A DNA stretch of 37,609 nucleotides, from contig JAVBKU010000018.1 in NCBI GenBank assembly GCA_031553875.1, positions 1-37,609 of the forward strand. Direction: 5' to 3'. Positions 24,436 to 33,040 of this stretch are shown here, piece after piece; positions within the stretch are counted from its first letter, which is position 1, and each line of letters begins with the position of its first letter. The stretch is from JAVBKU01 sp031553875. GTDB taxonomy: Bacteria; Bacteroidota; Bacteroidia; Bacteroidales; Rikenellaceae. A program made the translations under genes and the position numbers. The notes below the pieces were generated by a model that was not told the origin of the DNA, searched no databases, and was given only the letters and a program-made list of their open reading frames with translations.

Positions 24436-25173
24436 ATGCAGCTTTTCTACACTCCCGATATAGATCTTTCGCTCGATCGTTACACCCTCGACGAAGAGGA
24501 GAGCAACCACTGTGTCAAGGTGTTGCGTATGCGCAGCGGCGAGACGCTCAACCTCTGCGACGGACGAGGGAATATGATCGAGGCCCGCGTCGCCGACCCC
24601 CACCCCAAACGTTGCGTGGTGGAGATCGTGTCCGTCAGGCCAGATTACAACCGCCGCCCCTACCGCCTCCATGTGGCCGCCGCTCCTACGAAGAATATCG
24701 AACGCTACGAATGGTTCGTGGAGAAAGCCACTGAGATAGGCGTCGACCGCCTGACCCCTGTGCTGTGCGAACATTCCGAACGCAAGATCATAAAAACAGA
24801 CCGTATAGAGAAGGTAGCCACAAGCGCGATGAAGCAGTCGCTCAAGGCCTTCCATCCGCAGATCGATCCTCTAACTCCATTAAAGGATATCATCACCGCC
24901 CCTTTCGACGGCCAGAAATTTATCGCCCACTGCGAGCCCGACCCCGATAAGCGGCCTCTCGTACGTTCGGCCGCCCCGGGCACCGACACCCTGATACTCA
25001 TCGGCCCCGAAGGCGATTTCGCTCCAGCGGAGATAGCCCTGGCCAAGAAGCATGGTTTCCGAAGCGTGTCGCTGGGCGAAAGCCGCCTGCGTACCGAAAC
25101 CGCCGGTATCGCCGCCGTCCACACCATAGCCTTAGTTAACGAACATTTTGAACAGCGAGAGCAGAACCCGTAA
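24436..25173 (+). CDS. rsmE: 16S rRNA (uracil-1498-N3) methyltransferase
   Basis: 245 residues, a normal length. RsmE methylates U1498 of 16S rRNA in the assembled 30S subunit with S-adenosylmethionine. The N-terminal PUA-like domain (HCVKVLRMRSGETLNLCDGR) is followed by the SPOUT methyltransferase domain with its trefoil-knot motifs: LILIGPEGDFAPAEI (residues 186-200) and VSLGESRLRTETAGIAA. It precedes the hydrogenase-like operon by 58 nt with no terminator visible, so some read-through is possible. Confidence 0.95.
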   Translation: MQLFYTPDIDLSLDRYTLDEEESNHCVKVLRMRSGETLNLCDGRGNMIEARVADPHPKRCVVEIVSVRPDYNRRPYRLHVAAAPTKNIERYEWFVEKATEIGVDRLTPVLCEHSERKIIKTDRIEKVATSAMKQSLKAFHPQIDPLTPLKDIITAPFDGQKFIAHCEPDPDKRPLVRSAAPGTDTLILIGPEGDFAPAEIALAKKHGFRSVSLGESRLRTETAGIAAVHTIALVNEHFEQREQNP

Positions 25174-25231
25174 ACGGACTCTGCCGAGTCGTGAAAAATG
25201 ATTATTTAAATAGAACTTTAACCCTCATAAG

Positions 25232-27220
25232 ATGTTTATACCTATACTCATAATCATCTCCCTGCTCTCTCTGTCGCTCTTTTTCGTACCGCTGAATCGC
25301 AAGTGGGCAATAGCGGCAGGTATTACCGGAGTGGGCGCCATAGCATCGCTCACTATGATGCTCGTATCGCTTTTCGGCGACACGCCTTGGGTGGAATCCC
25401 TCGGACGCTCGCTCTCTTTCGGAGAGGAATTCTTCGCCTGCGACCCGCTCTCCGCACTGTTCGTGTTCATCATCTGCCTGGCGATGATACCCGTAATGGT
25501 CTACGCCAGGGGATACCTCGAAAATTACCTTGACAAGAAAAGCCCCACCCAGATATCCATCCACTACATATCGCTCATCACGCTTTTCATCTCGATGATA
25601 TGCGTGAGTTGCGCCACCGGAGGCCTCGCATTCCTCCTTTCGTGGGAGGTGATGACCCTGTCGTCGTTCATGCTCATCCTCTTCGATGCCGAGCGCGAGG
25701 AGGTACGCAGCGCCGCCGTTAACTACCTCATCCTTATGCATGTGGGGTTCTTCTTCCTGATCTCAGGCTTCACGGTATTGCAGGTGTCGGGGGTGCCGCC
25801 TACATTCGCCGCCCTCGGCGAATATTTCGCCGGGCATAAGATAACGCCCCTGTTCCTGCTCTTTTTTGTGGGCTTCGGCATGAAGGCGGGGATGTTCCCC
25901 CTCCACGTGTGGCTACCTGAGGCTCACCCGGCGGCTCCGGCCCACGTGTCGGCCCTGATGTCGGGGGTGATGATCAAGATGGGGATCTACGGTATCGCCA
26001 GGGTCTGTTCTATGGTCCCCGACGAAGGGCTCTACACCATCGGACTTATAGTGCTGTTCACCGGTATCGCCACGGCGTTCTGGGGCGTTATCCTCGCCAC
26101 GGCACAGAGGGATATCAAACGCGTGTTGGCCTATTCGAGCATCGAGAATATCGGTATCATCCTTATCGGCCTCGGTATAGGTCTCGTGGGCCTCGGCAAG
26201 GGCAACACCCTGCTGGCCCTCTGCGGTCTGGGCGGCGGCCTGCTGCACACGTTAAACCACTCCCTGTTCAAGCCCCTGCTGTTCATGGGCGCGGGCAGCA
26301 TCTACTCCTCCGCACATACCACCTCGCTGGGCGAACTGGGCGGCCTCTCCAGGCGCATGCCCCGCACAGCGCTTATCTTCCTGGGCGGCGTGGCGGGTAT
26401 CTGCGCCCTGCCTCCTCTGAACGGTTTTATATCGGAATTCCTGATATACTTCGGCCTGCTCGACTCCATTACCGACAATACAGGCATCTCCCTGCTCTCG
26501 GTCTTCTCGCTTATCTCCCTGGCGCTGGTTAGCGGTCTGGTGGTACTGGCCTTCACGCGCCTCTACGGCGTGGCCTTCGGCGGGGTAGCCCGCAGCGAGA
26601 AAGCGACGGAGGCCAAAGAGGTCGGAGCGTGGATGCTCGCAGGGATGGCCATACCCCTGGCCTGCATGATAGTTATAGGTATCGCCCCGCAGATAACCCT
26701 CGGCAGCATAATGTCCATCGTGGGCGGCACATTCGGCCTCGAGAATACGGGAGTGTACAAAGCGCTCTTCTCCTCCGACGCCTTCGTCTACTCGTTCGTG
26801 ATCCTGACCCTTATCATTATTTGCGCCGGCCTCTACTTCCACAGCCGTCGCAAGCTCCGCGAGCGTCCCTCGCACAGCTCTCCCACATGGGGCTGCGGTT
26901 TCACAGCCCCCGACAGCAGCATGCAGTACACGGGCGAATCGTTCTCCGAAGGACTTCACCGCATCGTCGGCCCGCTCACCCGCAAGCAGACCGGCAACGC
27001 CATCCCCTCTCCCGAGGAAATCTTCCCCGCAGAGCGCGACTATGACGTCCGCCATAAGGACAAAATAGATATACTCTTCAGCGCCTGGTGGGTGGAACTT
27101 ATCACCAAGCTCAACTCCCGCATGCGCTTCTTCGACACGAGCAAGATCAACCACCATATCCTTTTCGCCCTGGTGTTCCTCGTGCTTATCCTCGTACTTT
27201 CGTTTTTCAACGTAATATAA
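25232..27220 (+). CDS. hyfB: Hydrogenase-4-like membrane subunit B (NuoL/M family)
   Basis: 662 residues, first gene of the operon. It is a member of the Mrp/NuoL/NuoM family of proton-pumping subunits in complex I and group 4 hydrogenases. Channel hallmarks are intact: the TM5 Glu in LLSWEVMTLSS, a Lys-His stretch KAGMFPLHVWLPEAHPAAPA, HTLNHSLFKPLLFMGAGS with His and Lys, and a second half-channel. The C-terminal TPTWGCG-type tail (here SPTWGCGFTAPDSSMQYTGE) marks HyfB rather than NuoL. About 16 membrane segments. The subunit looks fully functional even though the partner catalytic subunits have lost their metal ligands. Confidence 0.9.
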   Translation: MFIPILIIISLLSLSLFFVPLNRKWAIAAGITGVGAIASLTMMLVSLFGDTPWVESLGRSLSFGEEFFACDPLSALFVFIICLAMIPVMVYARGYLENYLDKKSPTQISIHYISLITLFISMICVSCATGGLAFLLSWEVMTLSSFMLILFDAEREEVRSAAVNYLILMHVGFFFLISGFTVLQVSGVPPTFAALGEYFAGHKITPLFLLFFVGFGMKAGMFPLHVWLPEAHPAAPAHVSALMSGVMIKMGIYGIARVCSMVPDEGLYTIGLIVLFTGIATAFWGVILATAQRDIKRVLAYSSIENIGIILIGLGIGLVGLGKGNTLLALCGLGGGLLHTLNHSLFKPLLFMGAGSIYSSAHTTSLGELGGLSRRMPRTALIFLGGVAGICALPPLNGFISEFLIYFGLLDSITDNTGISLLSVFSLISLALVSGLVVLAFTRLYGVAFGGVARSEKATEAKEVGAWMLAGMAIPLACMIVIGIAPQITLGSIMSIVGGTFGLENTGVYKALFSSDAFVYSFVILTLIIICAGLYFHSRRKLRERPSHSSPTWGCGFTAPDSSMQYTGESFSEGLHRIVGPLTRKQTGNAIPSPEEIFPAERDYDVRHKDKIDILFSAWWVELITKLNSRMRFFDTSKINHHILFALVFLVLILVLSFFNVI

Positions 27221-27229
27221 CCGCGCGCC

Positions 27230-28135
27230 ATGTTCAGCCTCATACTCGTACTTTTCGTTTCGCTGATGCTCCCGGGGGTGATACAACGCACCCGCGCCAT
27301 CCTAAGTGGCCGTAAGGGCGTCAAACTCTACCAGCATATCAACAACGTGGGCCTGCTCCTGCGCAAGGGGAGCGTCTACAGCCCCACCACCTCGCTCATC
27401 TTTCGCGTCGCCCCGGCGATATACCTCGGCGCGGCACTCACGGCCATGCTCTTTATTCCCATCGGAGGCCATACCCCGATCTTCTCGTTCAACGGCGACG
27501 TAGTGATGTTCACCTATCTGCTGGCCCTGAGCCGTTTCGTACTTATCATAGCCGCTATGGACACGGGGAGCAGTTTCGAGGGCATGGGCGCGAGCCGCGA
27601 AGCCCTCTACGGCGCACTTATCGAGCCCGCAATGTTCACCGTGTTCGGCACTCTGGCGCTGGTGTCGGGCCAAACAAGCTTCCACTCCATCTTCGTCAAC
27701 ATGTCGGCCGCCAACTCCGAGATGATAATCGTGATGGTGCTCCTGCTATATGTCATATATAAGATAATCACCGTGGAGAGCGGCCGCATCCCCGTGGACG
27801 ATCCCAAGACTCACCTCGAGCTGACCATGATCCATGAAGTGATGATCCTCGACTACGCGGGCGTCGACCTCGCCTATATCACCATCGCCTCGTGGGTGAA
27901 GATGGGTATGTTCGCCGTCATCGCCGCAAATGCCCTGGCGGGGTCGCTTATGTGGAGTCCTCTTATCGTGGTGGTCATCGCCCTGGCGCAGGGAGTATTC
28001 GTCGGGGGCGTGGAGTCGCTCATCGCCCGCAACCGCCTCTCGCGCAACTCGACCTACATCCTCACCATCCTGTCGGTGGCGCTGGTACTCCTGGTGGTTT
28101 GCTACCTGCTTTCACACAACATTAACATCGGATAA
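27230..28135 (+). CDS. hyfC: Hydrogenase-4-like membrane subunit C (NuoH/HycD family)
   Basis: 301 residues, eight membrane segments. NuoH-family subunits join the peripheral arm to the proton-pumping arm and line the quinone or ion entry site. Typical elements are RTRAILSGRKGVKLYQHI near the N-terminus, the GMGASREALYGALIEPA loop, and the acidic/basic ESGRIPVDDPKTHLELTMIH segment, which carries the conserved charged residues. It starts 9 nt after the previous stop. Intact charged loops suggest that coupling to the membrane arm is kept. Confidence 0.9.
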   Translation: MFSLILVLFVSLMLPGVIQRTRAILSGRKGVKLYQHINNVGLLLRKGSVYSPTTSLIFRVAPAIYLGAALTAMLFIPIGGHTPIFSFNGDVVMFTYLLALSRFVLIIAAMDTGSSFEGMGASREALYGALIEPAMFTVFGTLALVSGQTSFHSIFVNMSAANSEMIIVMVLLLYVIYKIITVESGRIPVDDPKTHLELTMIHEVMILDYAGVDLAYITIASWVKMGMFAVIAANALAGSLMWSPLIVVVIALAQGVFVGGVESLIARNRLSRNSTYILTILSVALVLLVVCYLLSHNINIG

Positions 28136-28138
28136 GCC

Positions 28139-28765
28139 ATGCTGTTCGTACTTATCATACTTTATGTAATCACGCTGGTGTATATCTCCATCACCGAGCG
28201 TTACCGCAACTACGCCTCGCTCATCGGTCTCCAGGGCTGGACCCTGCTGGGCATCGCGCTGTTGAGGCTCCACTCCATCGACTTCTGGGAACTGGGCTTT
28301 ATCATCGCCGAGACGCTGATATTCAAGGCCATCATCGTCCCTGCGATCCTCTTTTCGATCATCCGCCGCACGGGTATCAACCGCATCAGTAACCGTACCG
28401 GAGGCTTCAATTCCCTCCTGCTCTCTATACTCTTCCTGGGTGCAAGTGGCTGGATAGCCTACCTTATCAACGACAGCCGTATCGACATGGTCTTCTTCGC
28501 CGTGGCCCTCTACGCTCTGTTCAGCGGCCTGCTGCTTATAGTGAGCCACAGGCGTATATTCTCCCATCTGGTAGGTTTCCTGATGGTGGAGAACGGAGTA
28601 TTCCTCTTCTCGATAGCCCTGGGGGTGGAGATGCCGTTTTTGATAAATATCGCCATACTGCTTGACATCATCATCAGCGTACTGATGCTCAGTATGTTCA
28701 TAAACAAGATAGGCGACAAGCTCCACGACCTCGATTCCGACACTCTCACCACCATAAAAGATTAA
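28139..28765 (+). CDS. hyfE: Hydrogenase-4-like membrane subunit E (NuoK-like)
   Basis: 208 residues, about six to seven membrane segments. HyfE-type subunits combine a NuoK-like fold with extra helices. A conserved-looking Glu in ELGFIIAETLIFKAIIVPAI and another in GFLMVENGVFLFSIALGVEM match the NuoK-type channel glutamates. The gene begins 3 nt after hyfC and ends 7 nt before hyfF, so translation is coupled. Length and order match the hyf/Ehr clusters known in other bacteria. Confidence 0.85.
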   Translation: MLFVLIILYVITLVYISITERYRNYASLIGLQGWTLLGIALLRLHSIDFWELGFIIAETLIFKAIIVPAILFSIIRRTGINRISNRTGGFNSLLLSILFLGASGWIAYLINDSRIDMVFFAVALYALFSGLLLIVSHRRIFSHLVGFLMVENGVFLFSIALGVEMPFLINIAILLDIIISVLMLSMFINKIGDKLHDLDSDTLTTIKD

Positions 28766-28772
28766 CCCCGCA

Positions 28773-30170
28773 ATGATCCTACTTTTCCTCATAGCCGCCG
28801 TGGCATCCGTACTGCTCATTTCCCTCTCGCGCAACAGGCGCGAAGCGAAGGGCGGAGCTGCATTGTTCTTCGGCGTGCAGCTATTAACGGCTGTGGCCCT
28901 CCTCGTTTTCGGCCTCGGCGACACGCAGCTCAAGTTCCTGACCTTCGACGCCATGGGCTCGGTCTTCTTCCTACTTATGGCGCTTATCGCGGGACTGTCC
29001 TTCATACACAGCGATCGTTACCTCGACACCGAATCCTTACGCGAATACCGCTATTACAATATAGCCTTGGTGCTGCTTTGCGTGTCGGCGGGGGGCGTCT
29101 ACCTGTCGAACAACCTGGCCGTAACGTGGATCTTCCTCGAGGCCACCACTCTTTCGGCCGCGGGTCTGGTCTACCACCGCCGCAACAGCCGCAGTCTCGA
29201 GGCCACGTGGAAATATATCTTCGTCTGCTCCACGGGTATCGCCATGGCCTACCTGGGTATCCTGCTGTTGAGCATTTCCTCCTCCGGCGGCGACCTCTCT
29301 TACCGCAGCCTGGCTGAAGTCGTCGTACACGGCGATCCGCTCTACCTCAAGATAGCTTTCCTGTTCATCCTTGCCGGATACAGCTGCAAGCTCGAAATAT
29401 TTCCCCTGTACAAGATCGGAGTCGATGCCAACCTCGCAGCGCCCACCCCGGCCTCTGCGGTCATTTCAACGGTGATCGTCAACGCAGGTTTCGTTGCGAT
29501 CTTCAGGGTCACCTCTATGCTCAAGGCCACGCAGGTGGGCGGATGGGTGTCCAGCGTGCTGATACTCGCGGGGCTCTTCTCCCTGCTAATCGCCGCGCTC
29601 TACATACGGCGCACCAACAACTACAAGCGTTTCTTCGCCTACTCCACCATCGAGAACTCGGGCTTGGCCGTAATAGGCCTCGGCATCGGTGGCGTGGGCG
29701 CCTTCGCCGCTATATTCCATATGATATTCCACTCCCTGCTCAAGTCGGGAATGTTCCTGCAGGTGGCCCAGATAGGCAAGATCTACGGCAATTACCGCAT
29801 CAACCGCATCGGTGACTACATGAAGGTCGACCGCCGCGGCGCCGTCAACATTCTCTTGGGGACCATCGGCCTCACGGCCCTGCCTCCCTCGGCGCTTTTC
29901 ATCTCGGAGGTGATGATATTCAGGCAGATGATAGTAGGCGGCAAGTGGTGGATGGCTATGATAGTGGTGCTGCTCCTGTGTATTATCATGTACACCTTCG
30001 TACGCCGTATCCTGCGCCTGTGCTTCAACCCAGGCGTCCGCCGCCAGGTCAATCCCGGCGCGGCTTATGCATTCACCACCTGGAGCGTTATGGCTATTAT
30101 AGTGGCCTCGATGATACTCGGTACGCTGCAACCCGACTTCCTTGTTAACTTCATAAATTCGATGATATAA
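28773..30170 (+). CDS. hyfF: Hydrogenase-4-like membrane subunit F (NuoN/M family)
   Basis: 465 residues, about 14 membrane segments, a second antiporter-like channel. The TM5 glutamate is present (WIFLEATTLSAAG), and a Lys in GYSCKLEIFPLYKIGVDAN and another in FHSLLKSGMFLQVAQI occupy the channel positions. The usual HTWLPDAH-type loop is altered: the position reads LYKIGVDANLAAPTPASAV, without the His and Pro of typical HyfF. Whether that alters ion choice cannot be told from sequence. Its stop overlaps the next start (TAATG). Confidence 0.85.
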   Translation: MILLFLIAAVASVLLISLSRNRREAKGGAALFFGVQLLTAVALLVFGLGDTQLKFLTFDAMGSVFFLLMALIAGLSFIHSDRYLDTESLREYRYYNIALVLLCVSAGGVYLSNNLAVTWIFLEATTLSAAGLVYHRRNSRSLEATWKYIFVCSTGIAMAYLGILLLSISSSGGDLSYRSLAEVVVHGDPLYLKIAFLFILAGYSCKLEIFPLYKIGVDANLAAPTPASAVISTVIVNAGFVAIFRVTSMLKATQVGGWVSSVLILAGLFSLLIAALYIRRTNNYKRFFAYSTIENSGLAVIGLGIGGVGAFAAIFHMIFHSLLKSGMFLQVAQIGKIYGNYRINRIGDYMKVDRRGAVNILLGTIGLTALPPSALFISEVMIFRQMIVGGKWWMAMIVVLLLCIIMYTFVRRILRLCFNPGVRRQVNPGAAYAFTTWSVMAIIVASMILGTLQPDFLVNFINSMI

Positions 30171-31702
30171 TGCGCTGGTACTCTACGATAAACCGGGACA
30201 GCGGCGTCCGCATCCGCGAGATACCCCTGCTCTCCTACGCCGATTTTTTCGACGATATGAGCGCCATGCTTTCTGACGCCGATTACCACTGCGTGAGCTA
30301 TTTCGCCGTCCCAACTAAAGAGTTCTTCATCCTCTTCGCCCTCGTGGCGCGGGACAGTACCGGCGAGGTACTTATAGCCTCTTATATCCGCGAGCACGGC
30401 GATCCCTCGCCCTTCCCCTCGCTCACTGCCGTCCACCCATCGATGCGCCCGTTCGAAGGTGAGATCACCGAGAGCCACGGCATCCGTTTCGAGGGCAATC
30501 CGTGGGACAAGCCCGTTCGTTTCCCGCATAGCCGCGCCGACAGGGGGAGCGATATCAACAACTACCCCTTCTACTCGATCCAGAGCAAATCGCTCCACGA
30601 GGTCAACGTGGGCCCCATTCACGCGGGCATTATCGAGCCGGGCGTATTCCGCTTTATCTGCGACGGAGAGACGGTGGTGTCGCTCGAGATAGTCCTCGGC
30701 TTTCAGCACCGCGGCGTGGAGCAATCCATCACCGCCACCTCCAACCGCCTGCGCCAGAGTTTGCTCTGTGAGGGTATCGCAGGCGACAGCTCCGTGGCCC
30801 ATACCACGGCTTTCAGTTCAATTATAGAAAAATTATCGACCGCCGATGCCCGCCGCAGGTTAGATTCCTCGCGCCTCGATGCCGAGAGGGCTATAGGCCT
30901 CGAACTGGAACGCATCGCCATGCATATCGCCGACACCGGCGCGCTCTGCACCGACATAGGTTATCAACTCGGGCAGGTGGCCTGTGAGGCGCTGCGTACC
31001 ATCGTTATCAACACCACCCAACTGTGGTGCGGCAACCGCTTCGGCAAGGGCCTCGTGCGCCCCGGCGGCTCCAACTACCCTCTCGACGACGCCATGCGTG
31101 ATACGATCATACACAACGTGCAGGAGGTGGCCCGCCGCTACGCGGAGGTGGCCAACAATCTGCGCGTGACCCCTTCTGTCCTCGCCCGCTTCGAGGATTG
31201 CGGCATCGTCACCGCCACCCAGGCCACAAAGATCGGGGCCGTGGGCATGGCCGCGCGCGCCTCGGGCCTGAAGCGCGACATCCGCGCCTCGCACCCATGG
31301 GGGATATACGGCAAGGCCATGAACCACACGTCCATTACAGGCCGTAACGGCGACGTTATGGACCGTCTGAACCTCCGCATTGACGAGGTGGGTCAGTCTT
31401 CCCACTACATCCTGTATTTGTTAGGGGAGATAGAATCTTTCGGCCCTGCGGCCCCGCAGCCCTCGTACCACACCTCACTCGAGGCCGACACCCTCGCCTT
31501 TTCGCTGGTCGAAGGGTGGCGCGGCGAGATATGCCATGTGGCGCTGACCTCCCCTGCAGGCAAGATAGCGGTGTATAAGGTATGCGACCCTTCCATACAC
31601 AACTGGACGGCGTTGTCGCTTTCCGTACGCGGGCGCGGTATTTCCGATTTCCCCATATGCAACAAGAGCTTCAACCTGTCGTACTGCGGCCACGACCTCT
31701 AA
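30170..31702 (+). CDS. hyfG: Hydrogenase-4-like large subunit lacking NiFe ligands (NuoC-NuoD fusion)
   Basis: 510 residues. Residues ~1-140 are NuoC-like (30 kDa subunit) and ~145-510 NuoD/HycE-like. In real [NiFe] hydrogenases two CxxC motifs hold the metals. Here the first site, normally CGIC before the AHS stretch, reads EGIA at 201-204 (CEGIAGDSSVAHT), and the last, normally DPCxxC, reads NLSYCG at the very C-terminus, so neither pair survives. Loss of NiFe ligands is known for Ehr (energy-converting hydrogenase-related) complexes, and the SFNLSY...DL ending is, as I recall, typical of them. The surrounding fold is well kept (HRGVEQSI, NTTQLWCGNRFGKG), which argues for selection rather than decay. 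It cannot be an H2-evolving enzyme. Confidence 0.85.
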   Translation: MRWYSTINRDSGVRIREIPLLSYADFFDDMSAMLSDADYHCVSYFAVPTKEFFILFALVARDSTGEVLIASYIREHGDPSPFPSLTAVHPSMRPFEGEITESHGIRFEGNPWDKPVRFPHSRADRGSDINNYPFYSIQSKSLHEVNVGPIHAGIIEPGVFRFICDGETVVSLEIVLGFQHRGVEQSITATSNRLRQSLLCEGIAGDSSVAHTTAFSSIIEKLSTADARRRLDSSRLDAERAIGLELERIAMHIADTGALCTDIGYQLGQVACEALRTIVINTTQLWCGNRFGKGLVRPGGSNYPLDDAMRDTIIHNVQEVARRYAEVANNLRVTPSVLARFEDCGIVTATQATKIGAVGMAARASGLKRDIRASHPWGIYGKAMNHTSITGRNGDVMDRLNLRIDEVGQSSHYILYLLGEIESFGPAAPQPSYHTSLEADTLAFSLVEGWRGEICHVALTSPAGKIAVYKVCDPSIHNWTALSLSVRGRGISDFPICNKSFNLSYCGHDL

Positions 31703-31714
31703 ACCATCACGGCT

Positions 31715-32476
31715 ATGCTGAAAAGTAAACTTCAAGTGCTGTACAGCCACGGCAAACAATACATAAAACACCTCGACCGTGCCGAGTTGCCTCCCATATT
31801 CCGGGGCCGCCCGGTGTTGAATGGCACCCCCGACGGCCCGACCTTAGAGGCCCTGGAAAAGCTCTGTCCATCGGGAGCCATATCGGGCAAACCATTTTCT
31901 CTCGACCTCGGGCGCTGCATGTTCTGCGGCGAATGCGCCATGTTCTCCCCCGAGCATATCAGCTTCACTTCCGACCATCGCATGGGCAGCAACCTGCGCG
32001 AGAGCCTTATCGTGAGGCCCGGCGAGGAGGGCCATATCGTCGTGGACAGCGACTCCGTGCGCCAGGAGATACGCTCCTACTTCGGCCGCGCGCTGAAACT
32101 GCGCCAGGTATCGGCCGGGGGCGACAACAGTACCGAGATGGAGCTCAACGCCTCGATGAACGTCAACTTCGACTTCAGCCGCTACGGCATCGAATTCGTG
32201 GCCTCGCCGCGCCACGCCGACGGGGTGGTGATCACCGGCCCCATAACCGAAAACATGGCCGCCGCACTGGAACTCTGCTTCGAGGCCATCGCCGAGCCGC
32301 GCCTTGTGATACTCGCCGGCAGCGAGGCTATATCCGGCGGTCTCCACGCCTCGAGCCCCGCCCTCGACAGAAGCTTTCTAAAACGCTATCCCGTAGACTT
32401 ATACCTCCCCGGCAACCCCGTCCACCCGCTCACTTTTATCACGGGGGTGATGAGCCTGCTGGGCCGCAAATTCTAA
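31715..32476 (+). CDS. Fused ferredoxin / NuoB-like small subunit lacking the proximal cluster ligands
   Basis: 253 residues; combines HyfH-like (ferredoxin) and HyfI/NuoB-like parts. The ferredoxin half retains C51 (LCPSGAI) and C68, C71, C74 (CMFCGEC), exactly one set for one [4Fe-4S] cluster. The second set is gone: the fourth Cys of the second motif is Ser (FSPE) and the first motif has only its CP cysteine. The NuoB-like half aligns clearly by YGIEFVASPRHADGVVITGP. Yet all four ligands of the proximal (N2) cluster are replaced: CNGC by DNST (137-140), the GTC Cys by Glu (E204 in GSEA), and the PGCPP Cys by Asn (N234). So no electron path is left through this subunit. It starts 12 nt after hyfG. 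I know of no described complex with this combination, but cannot search. Confidence 0.85.
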   Translation: MLKSKLQVLYSHGKQYIKHLDRAELPPIFRGRPVLNGTPDGPTLEALEKLCPSGAISGKPFSLDLGRCMFCGECAMFSPEHISFTSDHRMGSNLRESLIVRPGEEGHIVVDSDSVRQEIRSYFGRALKLRQVSAGGDNSTEMELNASMNVNFDFSRYGIEFVASPRHADGVVITGPITENMAAALELCFEAIAEPRLVILAGSEAISGGLHASSPALDRSFLKRYPVDLYLPGNPVHPLTFITGVMSLLGRKF

Positions 32477-32497
32477 CGTCTAACGCCACAATATCAC

Positions 32498-33040
32498 ATG
32501 AACAAGTCGCTGCAGCTGATGCTGACCTTCGCCAAGATCGGCTCCTTCACCTTCGGTGGCGGCTATGCGATGATACCCGCCGTACAACACGAGATCATCG
32601 ATCGCAGAGGCTGGGTCGACTCCAAAGAGTTCCTCGAACTACTCACTCTCGCCCAGAGCGCCCCGGGGCCTATCATACTCAACACCTCGGTGTTCGTGGG
32701 CTACCGCGTAGACGGTTACCGCGGGGCCATCTGTTCCACTTTGGGGATCATTATGCCCTCCTTCTTGGTGATCCTGCTTATCGCCGCTTTCTTCCCCATG
32801 ATACGTAACAATCCCGTGGTGGTCGCCGTGTTCAAGGGCATGGGCCCCGCGGTGGTGGCGCTTATACTTTCGCCTATCTATTCCCTGTCCAAGGGGTTGG
32901 GATTGGTGAGATATATATTCGTGGCGGCCGCGGCCGTAGCGATATGGTACTTCAAATTTTCGCCCATCTACGCTATAATCGCCGGGGCCGTTGGCGGCCT
33001 TATATATTTTCGGTTGAGGGAGGGCCGTAGGAAGCAATGA
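32498..33040 (+). CDS. Short CHR-domain transporter, subunit 1 (chromate transporter family)
   Basis: 180 residues, five to six membrane segments. A single CHR domain with the family hallmarks GSFTFGGGYAMIPAVQHEI and AQSAPGPIILNTSVF. Short-chain CHR proteins occur as adjacent pairs that form one transporter. Some CHR members export chromate; others have unknown anion substrates. It begins 21 nt after the small-subunit gene and overlaps its partner by 4 nt (ATGA), so it belongs to the hydrogenase-like operon. The link to the complex is unexplained. Confidence 0.85.
   Translation: MNKSLQLMLTFAKIGSFTFGGGYAMIPAVQHEIIDRRGWVDSKEFLELLTLAQSAPGPIILNTSVFVGYRVDGYRGAICSTLGIIMPSFLVILLIAAFFPMIRNNPVVVAVFKGMGPAVVALILSPIYSLSKGLGLVRYIFVAAAAVAIWYFKFSPIYAIIAGAVGGLIYFRLREGRRKQ

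Noticed and set aside
26252..27286. 344-codon open frame on the minus strand
   Set aside because: Antisense of hyfB, His/Glu-rich low-complexity translation typical of shadow frames.
25232..32476. An active H2-evolving hydrogenase or formate hydrogenlyase
   Set aside because: NiFe and proximal-cluster cysteines are missing, and no hydrogenase maturation or formate dehydrogenase genes lie nearby.
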